The position numbers and the translations under genes were made by a program. A DNA stretch of 64,000 nucleotides from Prunella strophiata (Eukaryota; Chordata; Aves; Passeriformes; Prunellidae): positions 25,766,310-25,830,309 of the forward strand of contig JAZBQD010000015.1 of assembly GCA_036583965.1 (NCBI GenBank). Direction: 5' to 3'. The notes below the pieces were generated by a model. The model was not told the DNA's origin, did no database searches, and saw nothing but the letters and a program-made list of their open reading frames with translations. This document shows positions 1-11,200 of this stretch, piece after piece (positions within the stretch are counted from its first letter, which is position 1; every line of letters begins with the position of its first letter).

Positions 1-297
1 TGTAAACTTAAAACACTTTCTAAAAGCAAGTAGAGTTGACCACTACTAGAGTGAGGATTTATTTATCTCTTTTTCTGCTGTTGTAAAACATTTCAAAGGC
101 ATAAAATGCAATTCAAATCTCAGCATGTAGCTATCTCTAATCAGAATAGAGAGTGAAAAGCTCAGTGATGACAATTTCATTTTAGACCTTCTTTAAATGC
201 ATTCCTAGAAAGGACCCAGGATCAAAGTCAAAACAAAATTTTAATTTTCAATGGTCATCTTTTAAAGATCCCCTAATTACAAAAAAATAATAAAAAA
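1..297. other. AT-rich non-coding sequence
   Basis: Unique-looking AT-rich sequence with no recognisable gene or repeat. An A-rich stretch (about 281-297) lies directly before the LTR copy that starts near 298. Confidence 0.6.
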
Positions 298-730
298 TCT
301 TCCTGGTTCCAGCCAGGAAGGGATTAATTTTTTTTGCAGCCGCTCCTTTTCCAGAAGGAACATGGCTAGGACCTGGTGGTTATTCTGTATCACCTCACAC
401 CATGCAGAGTGGGGCAGGGGAGGAAGGGATTCCCTCTGGCAGGAGTCAGGTCCTCTAAGGCATTGTGGCAACCATGTGAATCACTTGCCTGTCTTCTATG
501 CTCTCTTCTTAATATTATTGATGTTACTGTTCATTTTCTTATCCAATTGCTGTCTCCAGGAAAATCTTTTTATCTCAACCCCTGATCTTTACCTTCTGTG
601 TCTCCAGTTCTCCTCTCCAGCCTGCTGCAAGGGGAAGGGGAGGGAGATGGGAAAGTGAATAAGCAGCACATGGTTTGGAGTCTTTCAGTAGGAATCCTAA
701 ACTGGGGACTACCATTCCTAAACCAGGTCA
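298..730 (+). mobile_element. Decayed endogenous-retrovirus-type solo LTR
   Basis: This is probably a solo LTR in sense orientation. Seen: the start (TTCCTGGTTCCAG) and the end (AACTGGGGACTACCATTCC, then CTAAACCAGGTCA) match, with scattered changes, the reverse complement of the two ends of the element at 62189-62606. The lengths are also close (433 and 418 bp). The internal stretch TTTTTATCTCAACCC near 567-582 is the R/U5-like motif that many avian LTRs share. The expected 5' TG appears mutated to TC. No matching target-site duplication flanks it and no retroviral coding region adjoins it. Known: solo LTRs arise by recombination between the two LTRs of a provirus. Inferred: family identity, as I could not search a repeat library. 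Short ORFs inside it are chance frames. Confidence 0.6.
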
Positions 731-2389
731 TGTGGAATGCATTATGGCTGTAAATTTCAAAAGAGCCTAGGAAGCCTGACATGTTTGGTGGAAAATATGA
801 ACATATCAACAATTTTGAAGTTTGGTTGTTCTATACCTTATGAGGCTAGAAAAAAATAAGTGTGATATTAGCTTCCAAGGAAAAATGCATATGCAAACCA
901 CTAGTCATTTCTAAAAACCTTAGCCTGATAATTTAAAGTCTAATCAGTAGGCTTGGCCTTCTTTACCTCTTCTTTTGCTTGTTCATACATGTGCTTATTT
1001 TGCACTGCAGCAAATATATTGTACTTTTAGTAGACAAATAAATTAGAAAAAATACATCAATATAAAAAAAAAAAAATTTGGAGATTGGTTTAGATGAGGA
1101 TTCAGAGGGAAAACATACAAGAACAGCAAATGGGTACAATCCTCATCGTGTGATCAGGTGCTATGGAAGAACTGACCTAATGTTTCCTTGTTGCTAAGGT
1201 GGAGAAGCCGACTGTCACCACTCCCATTCATGCTCTCTCTTTTATGATTTTGGTTACATGTTCTTCATCTGGTCTTCATCTGACTGCATAATGAGGCAAT
1301 GCATTTGAGTCAATTGTCATAAGCTTATTTGGTTTAGTTTTGGATTTGCTGAGTTACCGAGGTGAGTTTATCCAGGCAGGTCAGACAGAGTTTGGATGCA
1401 GCCCAAAGAAAAGATGTGCATCACTCAGCTGGAAGGGAGGCCATGGGAATGCAGATGGATGGAGGGATGGCTGGGAAGGGAAGGAAGGGAGTGGGAGGGA
1501 CTCTTTTGGTATTAGTGAGGTTGCAGGAAGGTGCGACAGTGTGGTGACACAATATCCATCCTTCTACAAAAACTAAGTAGAAGAAATGCTGGCATCTTAA
1601 CTTTATATTTATTCTACTACACTACTTGAAAACAGATGTTGAATAAATATGAATACAACAGCTCATAGAGCCTTTTAAAAATGAAGAGAGGACTGAACAA
1701 GATAAAATAACCATACGTCAAAAGTGTTAAGGGAAAGGATTCTTGTGGTTATAATTCCTTTGTTAAAATTCCAAAATGAATGTTTGTCTAAAAAGCAGAA
1801 AAAGAAATTTATAGAAAATGTCAGTGGTTTTCCTTCAGATTTACAATGTGGTCTAAGACAAAGCCTTTAGGGGCTGATCCTAGGGTGTACTTATCAAAAA
1901 CATGTAAAAGCATATAAAAAGAAATGAAATATTTTTTTAAAAAAGTAAATGCAATCTACATTTCACGGAATGGATCAATCAAGAAAAATCTACTCTTTAT
2001 TAATTTTCTCTACATATTGGTTCTATTCTCCAGCAGGGGCTGATCATGGATTTTGCCTAATGTGACCTGGTATTACCTTTTATATAAAGATGTATATGTT
2101 GAACCACGTTCCAGCAGATGTGCTGTACTTTTGATTTACATGAGGAACACTAAATTTGGCTGGACCAAGTATCAAGGCCTGAAGAATTTTTCAGAGTGTA
2201 CTCAGAATCTTATTGCTCAGTAACTTTCTACTGAAAACTATTTAAGATAGTCCTCCATCTACTTACCTTTACAGATTGGGAATTAACAGTAAAACAAAGG
2301 CCTATACAAAATTAAGTTGTATTATATCTAGATACTTAAGTTTAGGAATCATGCATATTTTCTTAGGAAAGCTTGAAAATAGCTAAATA
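731..2389. other. Non-coding sequence, no recognised element
   Basis: I see no gene or named repeat. It holds an A-run near 1065-1077 and a purine/G-rich stretch at about 1430-1505 (GGGA/GGAAGG-rich), which leaves a 78-codon frame open by composition only. Confidence 0.6.
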
Positions 2390-2451
2390 GGTTTGCTTTG
2401 GTTTTTTGTGGTTTTGGTGGTTTTGGGTTTTTTTGTGGGTTTTTTTTTTTT

Positions 2452-2486
<35 letters not shown>

Positions 2487-2497
2487 GTTTGGTGTTT
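2390..2497. repeat. T-rich low-complexity tract with a 33-T run
   Basis: A GGTTTT/GTGGTTTT-style T-rich stretch leads into an uninterrupted run of T at 2453-2485, followed by GGTTTGG. On the minus strand this reads as an A-run followed by C-interrupted A-rich sequence. It may be the decayed tail of a retrotransposed sequence inserted in minus orientation or simple slippage expansion; nothing upstream identifies a parent element. Confidence 0.9.
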
Positions 2498-3799
2498 CCT
2501 TGCAGTTTCTGACACTTTTTTGACTATGACAACTGGTTAGAACCTACAATAATTTTGATTCTTAATTAAATCACTGCTCTGTTATATCTGTTTTCCTGCC
2601 CCTCCAGCACCTGGCAATGTTTATACTGATAATCCATCTGAACTGTAGCTGCCACACTAGCCTTCTCTGCCCTTTATATTGCTGGCGAAACAGTTCTAGT
2701 TTTGCAAAATTCCCTTGGAATCTCCTGGTTTTTAAAAATTCAAAGCATCAGTAGTTCAGATTCAAACAGCTCTTCCAGGACTTTTTGGTTCATATTATTC
2801 AGACAATCAGATTAAACATGTATATCTATAGTAGAAGATTTTTTCTGATTCCCTGGGGGTTTTAATGGCCTGAAAAAGCATTTCATTTTCTTAATCTGAT
2901 ACACATATAGCATTCTGCTTCTTCCTAATTAGATAACATTAACATTTCTTGAACGTTAATTCCTTTTTTTCCACTGTTGTTGACATCTTACCATCTGTGG
3001 GTGTTTATGAGCCTTTATCACCAAGAGAATTTTATTTTCTCTCCCAGTATTCTTTATTGCCTTTACTTTATAGCTCTGTGCTTTTCCCTAAGTGCATATA
3101 TGTACTACATTCAAAGGTCTACATTATTTAGAAGAGTACCTACAGAAGTTATCCAACACTGGACTATCAAGTTCATAGTGTGTGAATGTTGTTATTGTAG
3201 TAACTGCTAAGGTATTGCTTTCACACTATAGTTTCATATTATTTAATTCAGTTTTACATGTAGTACCTAGAGAGGTTTCATAAACTAGTAAAGTTGTCTA
3301 GAAATATTTTATATTCCATCTTTAGATCAGACATTTATGTTATAGAAATACCAGAATGTGTGCCTAAGTGTCTTGTCAATAACACAACAAAGATGTCTTT
3401 ACAAGATTCACTGTCTTTGAGTTTGGAACCTAATTGCAAGTTCAGACCTCATTTCCAAATAATCTCTTCTCAACAGAAATAGTTAAAGTAGTTTAATTTC
3501 AGAGATATGCAGATTGATTTTTTTTTTATGTTTAAGTTTGTTCACGTAAATGCATAGGTTATTAATCAGCATTTCAAATCTTAACTAAAATGGGAAAGCA
3601 TCTAGCCAAGGAATTCAGGTCATCTTTGCTCCCATAAATCAATTTCTGACCTTTCTGCTTGAGACTGACTCTGTCCTCTTATCTTCTGTAACTTAACTCA
3701 AATACTATTGAGTTTTCAATGACACGACTCCAAGACTTGAGCACACCTCACTTAACTCCTCACAGGACAGCCTTCTCTTCATTATAATTCTAAAGAAAT
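2498..3799. other. Non-coding sequence, no recognised element
   Basis: AT-rich unique-looking DNA. Two overlapping frames of 60-77 codons (2949-3210) are AT-biased and show no conserved motif, so I do not call them genes. Confidence 0.6.
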
Positions 3800-4250
3800 C
3801 AATAAAGAACTAGAACAAATGGGAAGGGAACCCACTTGATCTCAGGGTTAAGTGAAGACCATCTCCAACCAAGGGGCAGGAAGACAGGAGCTGAGGGTAT
3901 TGACTGGGCAAGGAACTCCTGGGGCTGAGCAGGTGGAGAGCCAGTGGCTGGTAACAGGGCAAGGGGCTGAACAAGGGTCAGGAGGTAACTGGGGATCCCA
4001 TCAGTGTGACAAGGTGACAGGGCTGCAGACAGGACTGAGGACAAGGTACGAAACACAGGAGGGGTTAATCCAGAAGAGATGTCTGATGTCCATCTGGGGG
4101 ACAGGGCTGCAGATAAATAATCCTGCAACTCAACTCAGACAGGTATTGAGGACAATGGCCTTAGAAATATTCCTGGGGCTGAGGATTTGGTTGGGGTTCC
4201 AAAGGAGGCTGGTCAAGATTGCTGGAGGATATCAGAGCTAGAAAAGGAGA
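3800..4250. other. G-rich block of unknown origin, open on both strands
   Basis: This block is clearly richer in G and C than its flanks on the plus strand and contains loosely repeated phrases: GACAGGGCTGCAGA occurs near 4016 and 4100, and CCTGGGGCTGAG near 3918 and 4171. Frames of 129 codons (plus, 3852-4241) and 109 codons (minus, 3799-4128) overlap, which is expected when stop codons are depleted by composition. The minus frame repeats a phrase (LSAALSP), reflecting the DNA repetition. I recognise no domain. It could be a fragment of an unlisted LTR or retroelement or a degenerate tandem repeat. I do not call it a gene. Confidence 0.4.
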
Positions 4251-4389
4251 AGAGGAAAAATATGTACACAGGTGTGCTACAGGGGACTTTTTACAAATGG
4301 TGATGATGATGAAGGCAGTAAAAAATGGCCAATGTGAAGAGTTATTTTTGATATAGTCATCAACCTTGGTGGAAGGAACTGAATCTTTC

Positions 4390-4414
4390 TACTGAAACAT
4401 ATGATGTTTCAGTA
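4390..4414. repeat. 11-bp perfect inverted repeat (hairpin)
   Basis: TACTGAAACAT at 4390-4400 is repeated in reverse complement at 4404-4414, with a 3-nt loop (ATG). It sits directly before a 20-bp imperfect direct repeat (4422-4440 and 4449-4468). There is no T-run or gene context to suggest a terminator. Confidence 0.85.
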
Positions 4415-4421
4415 AAAAAGA

Positions 4422-4468
4422 CCAGTAAAAATGTAAGTACAATTTTTTCCAGTAAAAATTGTAAGCAC
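4422..4468. repeat. Imperfect direct repeat, about 27-bp period
   Basis: CCAGTAAAAATGTAAGTAC is followed 27 bp later by CCAGTAAAAATTGTAAGCAC, differing by one inserted base and one substitution. This looks like a small local tandem duplication. Confidence 0.8.
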
Positions 4469-7400
4469 CTTTCTGTATTCCGGTGCATGAAAAAAATGAT
4501 GGCAATACTTAGGATCTGTATAAAACTCATGGTTGCACTAGGTTAAAAATGCAGACTTATTTTGGAGCTTATTTTCTTTGTCAGATCTTTCCTGAAAGGA
4601 AATAACTGATATCGGCCATATCAGCTGCCTCCAAAATCCTGATTCTAATTATTCTGCTGTTTGATTTAATTTACATATCAAAACAGATGTTTCTATTACC
4701 TGCTATCTTACAATTGTCTCTTTCATTATTTCAGTCTGAAATAATCAAATTATGCCAGCACTATTCATGCATTGCCAGACCAGGTTCCTACTAAAATTGC
4801 TTGTTTCAGTCCACAGTTGATAAAGAGGTTCAAAGTCACCACAGAATATGCTGAATTTCCTCCGTACATCAGAAAACATATCTACCTATCAAAGCTTTCC
4901 CTGCTAACACCAGAGATTTAGAACACAGATTCTAAAGGGCTAGTGGACTTTACACACTTAAACCAAAAGACTAATGAATCCCCCAAACTGGTACCACTTT
5001 GTAGCCTTAGGACAAGGAAAGAGAAGATGCAGTCTGTCACTGCTCAGACACATCTGCAAGGGGAACCCTGCATTATCCTGTGAACCCAGCAAGGTCTTGG
5101 AACTGGAACTGTGAGAAATGGTAGGGATCATGTGGAAGAAGAGGCTGATGGGCATTACTGTCTCTGTGTGTGTCACCTTGCACAATCTACCTTTTAAATT
5201 TAAGAATGTAATTGATAGTTCACATTATAACTATATTTTAAAATGGAATTAAGATTCACCTAAATTTTCACAAAGATTTTTTTTTTCTTAATTTAGTCTT
5301 AATTTAGAATCTTGGTCCTGAACAGTTACTTATTTCTGTGTTATTGCCATTTGCAGAAAGGCTTATAGGCTTTATAATGTATTGGCTTTTCAGTTATATC
5401 AGATATTTTGGTCAAAAAATATATAAAACTTCTCAACTAGCTACTTGATTATTTGACAGTCAGACCTACAATACTACTATTTTAAGTGAGTACAAATCAT
5501 ATGGGGTTTCTTAATATTTTTTTTTAAATAAATGCAGAAGGTGTTAACAAGAGAGCTTTCCAGAGAGAGCGCATTAATACTGCTCCAAGCAAGCTATAAT
5601 CTAGGGTTTCTGGTAGGGTCTGTATTCCAATTTAATATCCTGGATATACAATATAGTCAGATCACTGGCAAGATTAACATGGGAAAAGATAAATTTCTCA
5701 ATTCAACTGTCACCGAGTGTGATTGCATTCCATATAACACATACCAAGTTCAGGACAGCTAAGAAAACCAATGTTTGTATTTCAACTGTATGAGAAAGTT
5801 GGTTTTGGACATGGTAGCTAAGTGCATGAAATCCCTCATTTTTTAACTAGATTAAGCACCAAGCAAAACAGCATTTACTGTCTGAGTGAAATAGCAAGTT
5901 CTAGAAAACTTCTGAAGCATTTCAGGTTCAGTAGGTTCAGGGGCCTTGGCATGCATAAAGACATGGCTGCATAAATTTGATTTATATGGGCTTTTTGGTA
6001 AGTAGTCCCAAACTTTTTAAAGAAGGCTTGTAGCCTTTTCCACAAATGTATTTCTATTCCTTAAAGGAAAGGCTTCCTGACAATTTTATCACTTTCTTCC
6101 TATGGACATGCAGAAGGATCAGCTCTTGCGAAAACTGATTGTTTTCAGAGTATAAATATTAGAGCCTGGAAAAAGCAGGAACGTTTTACCATGTGAATTT
6201 ATGAGATAATTCAAAGTCACAAACCTATAATACAGCTTTTTTTTGCTTCAATAAAATATACAGCAGCTCTAAATAAATAAGTATAACAGGTTGCTATAAG
6301 AAAAATGCATATAGTTAATTTATAACTTCTATTTGTCCTAATTTTTTAATTTGTTTTTGTTTTAATTGCTTTGGGCTTTGTTTGTTTGGGTTTTCTCAGT
6401 TAGTCTTTTTTTTTATTCCTTTGGGGCTTAGTGCTTTCATGTGCCTGAGGGAATGTTTCTTGACTTCAGATGCATATATGGGTATAAGTATGTTGGTATC
6501 CAGAAAACTGCACTCTTGTCCCTTCCACATAAGTTGAAAAAGTCAAATGTGGTATTTCATTTAAGTATGTACAGGTATGTAGGCTAGCAATATGTGGGTT
6601 TTCTTCATTTTTTGCTATTGTTGCTGAATTTCTTCAGTAGATTTAATAGAAGGACATTATTTTACAAAATATTAATGCATCAATGTAGACCTGTATGAAA
6701 ATTAACAATCAGAGAGAAGTTAACCACAAGATGTGATTAAAATTTATCTCTCAGCCACAAATATCACACCTCTGATATTTCGAATACCTTTATCTCACGA
6801 GTTCTTCAGAAATGAAAAAAATACCTTATTAAGTTCAGAATAACCAAAACAGAGAACATTTCTTCTCCAATTGTTTCATCTTTGCAAAGTCCATATTCCT
6901 TAAAAGAAATCTCATTAAATCCCAAAGGAAATAATTTTTTAAAAATTTCTTTCTTTTAAGGCCACCTGGTATTTTCTTTCCTGTTCAAATCCTGATATGG
7001 GGCCATATTAAACTTATCACAGCTTGAAGTTTCATATAAAATTTGTTTGAAAAGTTTGACTCATGACTGCAAAATAACTATGTTTTGCAACTGTGTTCTG
7101 ATTAGATGTATCCTACCATACTTGTAATAGTTTTGGATGGAAGAGGAATAGAATTTTCTTTAATTAAATGCTGAGGATTATAAGAAATGGAAATAGCAAC
7201 TCTGCAGGCTGGTTTATGATGTTTTTATTCATTTTGAACACTGCTTGACTTTAACAGTAATAACTAAAGTACAGGGCTGGAATGTAATGGGATTCTTCAT
7301 GTGCTGGAACAGGGCCAGAAGCAATAGGATTCGGTAGGATGTTTGGTAGGATATTCCAAGTTACTGTCCATAGTATCTTTACAGCTGCTTCTTTCAAACA

Positions 7401-8094
7401 AAGTGTTTGGTTAATATATTTCCACCCAAGTTTTTTGTGGAAAACTACTTATATTTCTGTCTAGCAAATAGAAAGTCTGTCTGTGGTGCAACTGAGAAAC
7501 ATATTTAGGAAAGGTAATTTTTTTGCAGACATGAGACTACTAAAACCTTGGCAAAGTAAATGCTCAACAGAAATACCCTTGTTACTATCTCCTTCAACTG
7601 GTGTCTTCTACCCCAATTCAAACTGATCATAGATAATCTAAAGTCTAAGAGTGAATCACTTTAAAGTCTAGGTATCCTAAAAATGAACATACAATTGTCC
7701 CATGTCCGTGTACACTTTTTTAAGCATGCACAGCCTTTTTTTTTTTTTAACAAGGACAATTTTACATCATTTTCATCTGTCAAAAAGGATCTATGTTGAA
7801 CAGCACATGTAGAGATTATTTCTTGGTGTGTATCCCAGTTAAGACACTAACATAAGTAGCTCATTAAAATGGCTATAAATAGTTATATTAAATAATTGGA
7901 TGAAAGTTGTTGTAGCTAAATTAACTAAAATTTAAATGGGCAAACTAAAATGTAGACTGCAATATTAGTAAGATAGCGAAAAAAATTGGTCACAATGTGG
8001 TGGCAACATTAAGTACTTTTTATTTAAAAAAAAAGTGCCTTTTAACTGTTAGTGGAATACATTAAAAGGAGGAAAAGGTTTGAGCCTGATGCAT
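4469..8094. other. Non-coding sequence, no recognised element
   Basis: About 3.6 kb of AT-rich DNA with no supported gene. A 7-bp inverted repeat (CTGATAT / ATATCAG) occurs near 4607-4625 and short T-runs near 5278 and 7738. The 76-codon frame at 5532-5762 has no recognisable motif. Confidence 0.6.
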
Positions 8095-8270
8095 TCACTA
8101 TGTACCTACATGATTTAGAGGAAGATAAAACTGTTGGTCTCATTTCTCTGTCTCCAGGTAACACTAAAGTATTTGGACCAGCCAACAGTACAAAATAAAG
8201 GGATCAAAGCTGAAGAGATTTAAATGGAAACAATATATAATGAGTTTACACTTATGTAATTTCTAAAATA
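8095..8270 (+). mobile_element. Ancient CR1/L3-type LINE fragment (reverse transcriptase region)
   Basis: The stretch reading ACATGATTTAGAGGAAGAT, then about 40 bp later GGTAACACTAAAGTATTTGG, aligns by eye with the region encoding the ..NDLE.. and ..ADDTK.. parts of CR1/L3 reverse transcriptase. The catalytic F-A-D-D box falls in a degraded segment between the two and is not readable. Downstream sequence (AATATATAATGAGTTTACA) fits the next part of that ORF. Frames are broken throughout, so this is an old, dead copy. Based on remembered family consensus, not a search. Confidence 0.45.
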
Positions 8271-11200
8271 AAGAGAATACACTTAATAATGGTATTTTAT
8301 AGGAGACACAATAGAGAATGAGCCAAAACATTACCAGCACAAAGTATGTATCTCACAGAAAACAAAACATAAGGGCATGCCAAGATGACAAAAAAGACAT
8401 TTTTACTTTCAGCAAAGGAGCCAAAAGTTGAAGTAATTTTTTCACAAGGCCTTAAGGTGACTATGAAAATACTTCATAAACACCTTAAATGGAATATATA
8501 AACCACAGATCAGAAGGGCTATCCAAAAACGCCCCCTCATCCCACTTCTAACTTGCTTAAAAGCTATAGCTGCTTATGTTTCCTGGCAAGAATTCTTTTA
8601 AAAACCTACAGTTGTATTTCTGTACTGTATTTTCTGTACACACCCAGGATTGGCACCCCATCTCTCTCTTCCACCTGTGGTTGCTTGTGTTACAGAAGCT
8701 TGGCAGTTCTGTGCCTCCCTTCTCCAAACACCCTCCTGAGACTCTGTACTTTACACTGCATGCCAACTCAAAGCAGAGAGGTCTTGTAAAACCAGCCCAA
8801 TTCGGTGGGTACTGACCTAGAAAATGGAACACTTCTTCCTGCTGTAAGAAAGAAGAAACTGTTTTGAATAATAACCTTTACATTCAAGGAGAATATCTAT
8901 AAGTACCAGGCTGAGAGCTTTTCTAAAGTGCTGAAAAACAAGTGTCACCCTTTCCTGCTTCTGAAGCAAATAGTTCTGTGCATCCCATAGACTGCAGAAC
9001 ACTTGAAGAGAAACTGGTGAATAAAATTTCCTTAGTTAATGATAAAGCTAAAACTTGCATGGTCTGTCTTAGATTTTGAAGTGTCTCAAAGCCCTTGAAA
9101 TCCCCAACAGCAGTTCACTGGATTTCAAACTTTGACTAAGCCTTCAGGTCCCTGAAGTCAATGGCTGACTTATTGTTTAACCTTTTGTATTAACCTAATT
9201 TTAAATACATAACCAGATTCAAAAGTGCCTTTTCTGGATAAATAGGTATTAATATCTATTTATTAATATAGCTCTTCTGCACTCCAGATTTAAGCTTACA
9301 AACATTTACATTCTAAAGATGTGAAACTTTTAGAGTTACTGTGGTCTACAGTCAATATGAAAGGCATAATATTGACATAAGGGCAGTCCCCATGACTAGC
9401 CAGGAAGTGGAAGACCTAGTGCTAACAGCTGTATGACTTAGCTGCAGTAGATTTGAACTTAATGTGTTTGTAGTCCAGGAAATGGTATGTTCCACCAGCA
9501 AACAAAGATGATTTTCTGTTGAGATGGAAGTTCAAGGGTCTAATGGGGACAGAAAAACTTGGAAAAGTGACTTGGCAAGGAAGAAAGCCATTTCTTTGTC
9601 TCCTGTATATGGTACACTGAAGCTGCCCTGGACTGGTGTTCAATCCCAGTAACTCCTACATTCCTGCTGTATAGGGCTTCATTTACAGGACTGAAGCAGT
9701 TCCCCATTTTCTCCTTTCAGTTGGTTCCCAGGTTAGGTTAAGGCTGTTGAGGAGAAGTAGAAGAGCATGTCCAGTTTTCAACTAGGAGTCCCTAGATTTT
9801 GTTCCTACCTGCCTTAACTGTCTGTAACTGCCTGATGCTCATACTTAAATGCAGTCTAAAGAGCAGTACTGGAGGGCTTTCACCACTTAATCAAATGCTG
9901 TGACACCTAACATACACAGACAAGTTCAGACAGACCTAGTATTGTTCTGCTCAGACTCTGAGCTGGTCAGAACTAGAAACTGCTTAGCCATGCTGGTCTG
10001 GTGCTGTGCCAAAGCTAACAAGATGTGGGCTTACCAAGTCAGGCATAGTGCCACAGAAAATCCTCTGTGTGGCTTATGGATCAGAATAGCTTCTTGTAGC
10101 CAGCCTCAAAGCTGACACAGAGAAACTCAAGTCTGCTTCTTCATGTGTGTGGAGATAGGTTCAGGAACTGAGCTCCTTGCTGTGCCCTTCCTTTTTTGTC
10201 TGAACACAGGAATTTTCTGCTACAGGATACGCAGTGGCCCAACTCCAAAGCAGAGATGGTGGATGTTTCTTTCCGAGATGTTACAGGGGCAAGTTACAGT
10301 GCAATATCCTTCAACCACCAAGGGCCCTGGACTTTGCTCAGTTCTCCCACTCCTTGGGGGGGGGTCCCAGTGCTCCTTCTTATGCTGGGGACAGACTTGT
10401 TTAGCCAGGAGTCACAGCTGCCTGAGTCAGCCTTTTAAAGCCATTTAGGAAACCATGTATGTTGTGGATTTATATTGCATCTTTGAGTTTGAATATATTA
10501 CATTCTTCTGGATTTTGACTTCATGGTGCTTTTTCAAAATAATTTATAAACTAATGTAAACCACTTCTTATTTAGACTGGTGCTCCATGCTTCTCATTTC
10601 ATTCTTTTTGCATTGACAACTGAAGTGAGACAGCTGATGAAGCTTAAACAGCAGACAGGTTTTTCACAAAACTAATTTTACATGATGCTAGCACCCTGAA
10701 ATGGTGTGTCAGTTTGATCTATTCTTCAGTGTCAGGGAAGACCAAAAAAGAAAGTGACTGCATTCTGGGGACAAGACTGTAATACAACCACACCTTAGAC
10801 TGGCCTTTACAATTTGGGAACAATATAAAAGCTACACTTCTGTATGAAATTCTAGAAATCTAAATTTAATGGCTAAATTATGAAGTCAAGTCTCTTCAGA
10901 CTAAGATATAAACAACACAGAAAACCACACCCTTTCACATCACTGTCCAGAACAGTGGGCAGATACATAGGCTTTGAATTGTCTTTTGGCAAACCCCAAC
11001 TCTTCATGAGCTCATGGAAATTAAGACTCCCAATGTAACTATGTAGGTGAAGAGTCTAGAACTGGAGGCAGTGAGCATTTGAGTGGTCACACCAAATGTC
11101 AACTATCAGTGGTTAAAAGTTGATTATACATAAGACCTCTTCCATGCAGAAGACATGAATGGCAGGTGACTAAAAAGGAAGAGGCCTACTGTTCCAGTAG

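Noticed and set aside
3852..4241. 129-codon plus frame overlapping a 109-codon minus frame
   Set aside because: Both stay open because the DNA is G-rich and poor in stop codons; repeated phrases come from DNA repetition, not protein domains.
10143..10448. Overlapping 101- and 80-codon plus frames
   Set aside because: Phrases look somewhat protein-like, but there is no conserved motif and two frames are open at once, which points to composition.
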